NCBI GenBank assembly: GCA_965247065.1 | Contig: CBDFGN010000006.1 | Span: 4,464,001-4,528,000 of the forward strand | Direction: 5' to 3' | DNA: 64,000 bases | Origin: CBDFGN01 sp965247065 | GTDB taxonomy: Bacteria > Bacteroidota > Bacteroidia > Cytophagales > Cyclobacteriaceae | Shown: positions 58,733 to 64,000 of the stretch, piece after piece | How the letters are laid out: the number at the start of each line of letters is the position of its first letter | How positions within the stretch are numbered: the stretch's first letter is position 1 | Translations under genes and position numbers: made by a program | The notes under the pieces: model-generated | What the model was told of the DNA's origin: nothing | Database searches by the model: none | The model's input: only the letters and a program-made list of their open reading frames with translations

Positions 58733-59981
58733 CTTCGGAAATCACTCCCAACACTACGATCGCTAATAATACCATGGTCATACCAATAGGATTGTTTAAG
58801 AACTGGTTAGTAATCGATTGCACGAATACAAAACAGGCCCCCATGGTGAACGCCGTTGCCAGGGTTGATTCTCGATTGTGTCTGACCATGGCATACTTTC
58901 GGCAAATCCATATAAAGATAAATGCCCAAAACCCAATACCTATAATACCTTGTTTGTGAAAGATCTCCAGGTATGCAACTTCCATGTGAACCGGTCGGAC
59001 GGGAACTCCAATTCCAAATCCATGGCCCACGAAGGCCGATTCCAAGCTTACTCGTTCCAGGACCTGATGAAACTGTTTCCTTCTTATGTTATCAGATTCC
59101 AGCCGGTCTCCCAGAAGTTGTATCGGTGTAATTGCTTCTCCTAACTCGTTTCTTTTTGGCTCATAATGCCCAGATAAATTTGAAGCATAATCTGGGTCCA
59201 TCCAAAGGATCCCCTCACTTACCTTGGTGAAGCTCAGGGAGGCGAAGAACACAGAGTAAATTGCAATCATGCCAAATCCTAATACTCGCCTCCAGTTTTG
59301 GTGAAAGTCACGTTCCACCACCAAATAATATAGAAGGAAGGTAACGGACAGCGCAAATAGAAATCCCCGGGTAAATGTAAGAAGAATTGCCACTGCAATC
59401 ACATATATTGGCCATTGCGCTTTGTTGGGAAGGAAGTAGTGAAAGACGAATCCAACACACAAATAGAGAAAGCCTTTGTAAAAGAATGCAATTTCTCCCC
59501 GGTAAAAGAATTCACCAGTGCCCAGGGTCAAGCGGTATAGATTATAAAACTCCACAACCTTTAAATTGATCAGGCCAAAGATGAGGATGTATGAGCAAGC
59601 TAAAACCACGCCGGAAATCTTAACTACTTTGGCAATCTGGGATACCCGTCTATGGGTTACTATTGTGAGATAAAAAAAAGGGAGCAAATAAAAGTACAAT
59701 AGTGGTTTTACGTCCTCCAGAATAAGAGCTCCATCGGCTCCATTCAAAGCTCCAACCAATGTGCCCAGGAAAAGCATCCCACTGAATATCTTGATGAGGA
59801 AAATGATTTCCCGGCTCAGTTGATGCTTATCAAATACCATCCATGCTGTCGCAGCCAACGCCAGGGAATAAAGAAACATTCGTATTGAAACCGGACCTGT
59901 ATCAATAAGTCTTCCCCCTCCGCCTAGGAAAACCTCCAGCAGAATAAGGAGCGAAAGCCAGTATACAATACGGGATTTCAT
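58722..59981 (-). CDS. O-antigen polymerase/ligase-like membrane protein
   Basis: The product is 419 residues with about 10 membrane helices, with stretches such as WPIYVIAVAILLTFTRGFLFALSVTF. One larger loop near the C-terminal third (YEPKRNELGEAITPIQLL ... HGFGIGVPVRPVHMEVAYLEIFHKQGIIGIG) is typical of Wzy/WaaL-type proteins. It is a candidate polymerase (Wzy) because a ligase-like gene is already present at 55850. Confidence 0.75.
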   Translation of the reverse strand: MKSRIVYWLSLLILLEVFLGGGGRLIDTGPVSIRMFLYSLALAATAWMVFDKHQLSREIIFLIKIFSGMLFLGTLVGALNGADGALILEDVKPLLYFYLLPFFYLTIVTHRRVSQIAKVVKISGVVLACSYILIFGLINLKVVEFYNLYRLTLGTGEFFYRGEIAFFYKGFLYLCVGFVFHYFLPNKAQWPIYVIAVAILLTFTRGFLFALSVTFLLYYLVVERDFHQNWRRVLGFGMIAIYSVFFASLSFTKVSEGILWMDPDYASNLSGHYEPKRNELGEAITPIQLLGDRLESDNIRRKQFHQVLERVSLESAFVGHGFGIGVPVRPVHMEVAYLEIFHKQGIIGIGFWAFIFIWICRKYAMVRHNRESTLATAFTMGACFVFVQSITNQFLNNPIGMTMVLLAIVVLGVISEDAG

Positions 59982-60808
59982 TTTGGCAAAAGCACCTTTA
60001 TGAATTGCAAAGTCTTATAGCGAATCGTTAAAACCAGCATTCTTTGGAACAGCTGAAGCCTTAACCCTGCTTGAGATGCCCACCCATCAGCAAAAGCCGT
60101 CGTTCCTTCTGCATAAATCTTGAATCTTCCCAAGGCCTTGGGTAGATCCGATTGAGCATCGAAGAATTGATGTATGCAATAAAGATTGACCACCACAAAA
60201 TTCTGATAAGAGGTCCTTAGGCGATCGATGAAATCAAAATCACTGAAATCAAGACGAAGTCTTTCGTTGTATTTTCCTACGAGGTCGAATGCATATACCT
60301 GGATCAAGATCCCACTGTTCAGAACCGATTTTCCTCGAAGCAACTGTACTCCTGGCTCCAACTGTTTCATGTGGCTTGCTTTCTTATGTCGGTATCGGCA
60401 AGGCGAATAGATCTTACGCCCGTCGGTCAATATTGGAACAAAAAGTACCTCGGATGGGTTTACGGATACGGCCTCAAAATACTTTTCGAGGGTGCTTTCC
60501 GGAAAAACTGTATCCTGATCGAGCAGCAAAAGCCAATTCTTATTCAGTCTCTTTGCCCTGGCATAACCTGTATTATAGGCCTTGCTTAGCCCGGGATTGT
60601 CGGGATGATGTTCATAAAAAATTTTAAATGGGTTCAGGGGACTAACCGGTGGCACAGCCTGAGATTTTGGGCTATTATCAAACACTAGTAGATCCATGCT
60701 TGCCCCTGATGCCCGTAGATTCTGGCGGAGGCTGAGATACGATTCGGATTCATCGAAACCGGTTGCAAATAATACCAGGACTCCTAGAGTGTCGCTGACC
60801 AAATCCAC
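59978..60808 (-). CDS. Glycosyltransferase family 2
   Basis: The product is about 276 residues if started at the GTG at 60808 (GVLVLFATGFDESESYLS follows). A longer frame opens at 60928 but would overlap the flippase gene by 100 bp and has no family match in its extra part. Motifs are MDLLVFDNSPKSQ, NPGLSKAYNTGYARAKRLN and WLLLLDQDTVFPESTL (DxD-like). It overlaps the next gene by 4 bp. Confidence 0.8.
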   Translation of the reverse strand: MDLVSDTLGVLVLFATGFDESESYLSLRQNLRASGASMDLLVFDNSPKSQAVPPVSPLNPFKIFYEHHPDNPGLSKAYNTGYARAKRLNKNWLLLLDQDTVFPESTLEKYFEAVSVNPSEVLFVPILTDGRKIYSPCRYRHKKASHMKQLEPGVQLLRGKSVLNSGILIQVYAFDLVGKYNERLRLDFSDFDFIDRLRTSYQNFVVVNLYCIHQFFDAQSDLPKALGRFKIYAEGTTAFADGWASQAGLRLQLFQRMLVLTIRYKTLQFIKVLLPK

Positions 60809-60828
60809 TGGGTCTGAATAATTACAAT

Positions 60829-62127
60829 TCAAATTGAGAATATTCTGAAGACGGAAATGCTTCCATGATACCGGTGTAAATAATAGTACAAAGAAACGGT
60901 AACTATCGTTTCGGTTAACATTAAACAAAATGCTGATCCAAGATGCATCCAGTTGGGGACCAAGAGGGTATTCATCACCAGGTTAAAGACTGCGCCAAGG
61001 AGGGTGACCTTTAGATATCCCGAGTTGAAATTGAACGCAAGAAGAGTTTGGCAAGCTGGAATGTTGAGAGCTGCAATTAGAGGTCCGAAAGAGACAATTC
61101 TTAACAGAAGAGCAGCTTGAGGTAGCGACTCCCCGGCAAATATGTAAATCAGCCAATCAGCCATTCCGAAAATTACCAGGCCAACTGGAATAAGCATAGC
61201 CAGAATTACCCGCAGTAGTCCGGAGTAGAAGGTAAGCAGTTTGTCGAAAGGACCCAGGGCTAATTGACAGACCGTGGGGTAAACGGTTTGATAGATTATC
61301 ACTGGTAAGGATCGCATTGCCAGATAGATGCGTTCTGCAATAGAATAGTATCCAAGGGTGGTGGGCGTTCCGACGAGTCCAAGGATAATCAGGTTCACAT
61401 TTAACGAGCCATACCCAGCTAGGTTGGAAAGGAATAAGGGCCAGCCCCTGATTAACTGTTCCTTTATTCCCCCAAGTCGTAAACCTGCCTTTATTCCAAA
61501 TGTGAATCTCAACACCAGCAGGCCCAGAAGGCCGGCTACAAGATTCCCAATTCCAATGAGCAGATTAATAAGAATGTAGTCCTCAGGCTCGTAGACAACC
61601 ACCAAAGCCGTTGATGCAAACAGCAACTTCGACAATAAATTCAACCATGTCTGGTAGTGCATCTTTTCAATGCCCTGGAAAAACCAATTAAGAATAAAAC
61701 CCTGGGACAGAATAATGGTTGAAGTCAGCCAAAAAAGCTCACGCTCTCTGGAGAAGGCAGGAATCACAACAATGGCCGTACCAAAACATACAAATGAAAT
61801 TAGGGTCAGCACCATCTTGGATCCTATCACGGAGTTAACAATAACTGCAAGAGATCCGGGTTCTGCTTTCTTTAGTGCGATTTGCTGAGTGGCGCTTATG
61901 TTGTGCCCATAATTAACAAGAAGGACAAACAGATTCGCTGATGCCTGCGCCAGCGCAATCAACCCAAATTTTTCCACCCCAATGACCCGGATTAAATAGG
62001 GATAGATCAATAGGGGAATGAGTGTATTGGTCGCCTGGACGGAGGAGAGGGACATGAAATTTTTTAGCAATCGAATTTGCCCAAGGGAATCCAGGAACTC
62101 TGCCTTTTTATTCTGGAAATTGCTCAA
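60829..62127 (-). CDS. Polysaccharide flippase (Wzx/MOP-type)
   Basis: The product is 432 residues with 12 or so membrane helices. The N-terminus FMSLSSVQATNTLIPLLIYPYLIRVIGVEKFGLIALAQA is the classic opening of the oligosaccharide-flippase (MOP) family. It is first in the operon and lies 137 bp from the divergent LOG gene, so the main promoter of the glycan operon is likely in 62128-62264. I could not identify a clear promoter box there. Confidence 0.9.
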   Translation of the reverse strand: MSNFQNKKAEFLDSLGQIRLLKNFMSLSSVQATNTLIPLLIYPYLIRVIGVEKFGLIALAQASANLFVLLVNYGHNISATQQIALKKAEPGSLAVIVNSVIGSKMVLTLISFVCFGTAIVVIPAFSRERELFWLTSTIILSQGFILNWFFQGIEKMHYQTWLNLLSKLLFASTALVVVYEPEDYILINLLIGIGNLVAGLLGLLVLRFTFGIKAGLRLGGIKEQLIRGWPLFLSNLAGYGSLNVNLIILGLVGTPTTLGYYSIAERIYLAMRSLPVIIYQTVYPTVCQLALGPFDKLLTFYSGLLRVILAMLIPVGLVIFGMADWLIYIFAGESLPQAALLLRIVSFGPLIAALNIPACQTLLAFNFNSGYLKVTLLGAVFNLVMNTLLVPNWMHLGSAFCLMLTETIVTVSLYYYLHRYHGSISVFRIFSI

Positions 62128-62264
62128 TCTGTCTGTTATTTATGAAAAGTTGGATCAGCCCCGGGGTTGTTACGGGTTATAGTCAATTATGTGCGTGTCT
62201 TCTCTCCGTCTTCAAGTTGTTCTGCTAATTTTAAGCATCAACAATTTATGAGAATCCCTGTCAG

Positions 62265-62846
62265 ATGAAAAGTGTTTGTGTGTATTGTGGTTCGAGTACC
62301 GGAGAGAATCCTGAGTATAGGTCCAGGGCCGCGGAGCTGGGTGGAGTTTTGGAGAGTCAGGGGATAGCCTTGGTGTATGGCGGTGGCAGTGTTGGCCTGA
62401 TGGGAATTCTCGCTGATTCGGTGATGACCATCGGAGGGGAGGTGATTGGGGTTATTCCCCGATTCCTGAAGGAGAAGGAGGTTGGTCACGATAAACTAAC
62501 TCAATTGATCTTGGTTGAATCAATGCATGAGAGAAAATCAAAGATGTCCGAATTAGCAGATGGATTTATTGCGATGCCCGGAGGTTTTGGAACGTTGGAG
62601 GAACTTGCTGAGATTCTTACCTGGGTCCAACTGGGACTGATCCGGAAGCCGGTAGGCGTGTTGAATGTGGACTATTTCTTCGATAATCTCATTCTTCAAC
62701 TTGATAAGATGGTGGAGCAGGGTTTTCTAAGGCAGCAGAACCGGGACATACTTTTGGTTGATTCCAATCCTCAAAGTTTGGTTGCCCGGATGCAGGACTA
62801 CCTTCCGATACAGGTAGAAAAATGGATAGACACCAGCCAGACCTGA
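62265..62846 (+). CDS. LOG-family protein (TIGR00730-like nucleotide phosphoribohydrolase)
   Basis: The product is 193 residues. The LOG signature is complete: SVCVYCGSSTGENPEYRSRAAELG at the N-terminus, then GGGSVGLMGILADSV, MHERKSKMSELADGFIAMPGG and FGTLEELAEIL. The PGGxGTxxE loop is the active site. Enzymes of this family release adenine-type bases from nucleoside monophosphates; older annotations called them lysine decarboxylases. It is a single gene with a 10-bp gap to the end of thrC on the opposite strand. Confidence 0.93.
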   Translation: MKSVCVYCGSSTGENPEYRSRAAELGGVLESQGIALVYGGGSVGLMGILADSVMTIGGEVIGVIPRFLKEKEVGHDKLTQLILVESMHERKSKMSELADGFIAMPGGFGTLEELAEILTWVQLGLIRKPVGVLNVDYFFDNLILQLDKMVEQGFLRQQNRDILLVDSNPQSLVARMQDYLPIQVEKWIDTSQT

Positions 62847-62856
62847 TGCTACCTTG

Positions 62857-64000
62857 TTAGCGGTTTAGAAGGTAGTCTTTAAGGCTATTAAGCGATGATT
62901 CAATATGAGTTGCTCGCTTATCCTTTTGCATCGCCTGCTTAAGGTTCGGGGGTAGGACGACTTTGGCTCCAGTTACATCCTCCACCACATCCTTGAATTT
63001 AGCCGGATGAGCGGTCGACAAAAAAACGCCTGATTTCGATCCATCCTGCGTGTGTTCCTTCAAAGCCCGATAGCCTATAGCGGTATGAGGGCACATTAGA
63101 TAACCATGCCTATCGAAAACTTCCCTCATTGATTCCTGAACCTGAACATCGTCGTACCAGCTTCCGGATATTTCCCCTCGGATAGCCTCATAGTCATTGT
63201 CAAATATGTCCTGGATCCGGGCAAAATTGCTGGGGTTTCCGACATCCATCGCGTTGGAAATAGTGGCAATGGATGGCTTAGGCTGGAAGTTGCCAGATCG
63301 CAGATAATCAGGTACGACATGGTTGACGTTGGTCGCGGCAATAAAGTGGTCGATCTGAATACCCATCTGCTTGGCAATCAGCCCACCGCACAAGTTGCCG
63401 AAATTTCCACTGGGTACTGAAATGACTACGGGTTTACCCCGATCAGCGACTCTGGAGAAGGCGTAACAGTAGTATAGAGACTGAGGTATCAACCGGGCTA
63501 TATTGATCGAGTTGGCTGATGTCATTTTTAGGGATCCCTTCAGATCACGGTCCAGAAAAGCTTGTTTTACCAATCGCTGACAGTCATCGAAGGTACCATT
63601 TACCTCCAGCGCCTGGACATTACCTCCGATCGTTGTCAGCTGTCTCTCCTGGATGAGGCTTACCTTTCCCTTTGGATAAAGCAGCGTGACTTTAGTGCCG
63701 TCAACTCCCAGAAATCCGTGCCCTACTGCACTTCCTGTGTCGCCCGATGTTGCGACCAAAATGTCGATGGTCCGATTCTCATTCTCCAGTAAAATGCCAA
63801 TCAACCTCGCCATGAATCGGGCTCCGAAATCCTTAAAAGCCAGAGTGGGGCCATGAAAAAGCTCAACCACGTCCAGACCGGAGTCCAGGGATCGAATATG
63901 AATATTGAAGTTGAAAGCGTCCTCCACCAGTTCATCCAGAGACCGGGATCCTATTTCCCCTTCAACAAATTCGCCGATGACCTCTTTAGCTATTTCCTGA
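62857..64000 (-). CDS. thrC: Threonine synthase (partial, N-terminus outside window)
   Basis: The frame is open to the window edge, so the N-terminal part (about 80 residues) is missing. The PLP-binding lysine is in FHGPTLAFKDFGARFM, followed by ATSGDTGSAVGHGFLG and SVPSGNFGNLCGGLIAKQMG. The C-terminus (LNSLKDYLLNR) is complete. The enzyme makes threonine from O-phosphohomoserine. It is probably the last gene of a thr operon beyond the window. Confidence 0.95.
   Translation of the reverse strand, partial: QEIAKEVIGEFVEGEIGSRSLDELVEDAFNFNIHIRSLDSGLDVVELFHGPTLAFKDFGARFMARLIGILLENENRTIDILVATSGDTGSAVGHGFLGVDGTKVTLLYPKGKVSLIQERQLTTIGGNVQALEVNGTFDDCQRLVKQAFLDRDLKGSLKMTSANSINIARLIPQSLYYCYAFSRVADRGKPVVISVPSGNFGNLCGGLIAKQMGIQIDHFIAATNVNHVVPDYLRSGNFQPKPSIATISNAMDVGNPSNFARIQDIFDNDYEAIRGEISGSWYDDVQVQESMREVFDRHGYLMCPHTAIGYRALKEHTQDGSKSGVFLSTAHPAKFKDVVEDVTGAKVVLPPNLKQAMQKDKRATHIESSLNSLKDYLLNR

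Noticed and set aside
60809..60928. Longer start for the GT2 gene
   Set aside because: It would overlap the flippase coding region by 100 bp, and the added residues mirror the flippase end in another frame.

Overview
The window looks like a chromosome segment of a free-living-type Bacteroidota, probably a Cytophagia-like lineage. The evidence is a PorP/SprF-family protein, a PorE-like TPR/PD40/OmpA protein, a C-terminal domain of the type IX secretion (T9SS) 'gliding-motility' class, an S74 tail-fibre-like giant protein, an IS982 element of the Bacteroidota type, and the ileS-lspA pair. No rRNA, tRNA or CRISPR array was seen.

Layout. (1) 1-4018: a TPR-CHAT protease gene cut by an IS110-family element. 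(2) 4019-22006, all on the minus strand: a four-gene surface/secretion operon in the order S74 giant protein, T9SS C-terminal-domain protein, PorP-like protein, PorE-like giant. The PorE-like gene carries two near-identical IS982 copies, each with a 7-bp target duplication, and two frameshifts. When restored it encodes about 2000 residues: TPR, PD40 propeller, about 31 copies of an unusual helical repeat, a carboxypeptidase-regulatory-like domain, OmpA and two LysM. The S74 gene carries three frameshifts. (3) 22628-32047: housekeeping genes lspA, ileS, an MMPL/RND permease, dgt and glyS. A 109-nt polypurine tract lies in the glyS leader. (4) 32222-38114, plus strand: a DUF547 protein, a CXXCH lipoprotein (frameshifted), a DUF1080-PA14 lipoprotein, and a sugar-dehydrogenase-like propeller fused to a cupredoxin (frameshifted). 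(5) 38111-62127, almost all minus strand: a surface-glycan region with glycosyltransferases (GT2, GT9, GT39/GT87-like), two flippases, an O-antigen ligase and a polymerase-like protein. It is interleaved with five radical-SAM genes (four with a B12-binding-like N-terminus, one SPASM type), two methyltransferases, a nucleotidyltransferase and a flavin-reductase-like gene. One radical-SAM gene is cut by the second IS110 copy. (6) 62265-64000: a LOG-family gene and the end of thrC.

The main themes are as follows. A novel-looking helical-repeat spacer sits inside a PorE-like envelope protein. An IS110 element has a visible two-hairpin 'bridge RNA' architecture whose loops match its own ends and its two target sites. 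Several accessory and surface genes are broken by IS insertion or small indels, while long housekeeping genes are intact, which suggests recent relaxed selection. Frameshift sites were located by reading both frames on either side of each break; whether they are biological or assembly errors cannot be settled from this sequence alone.
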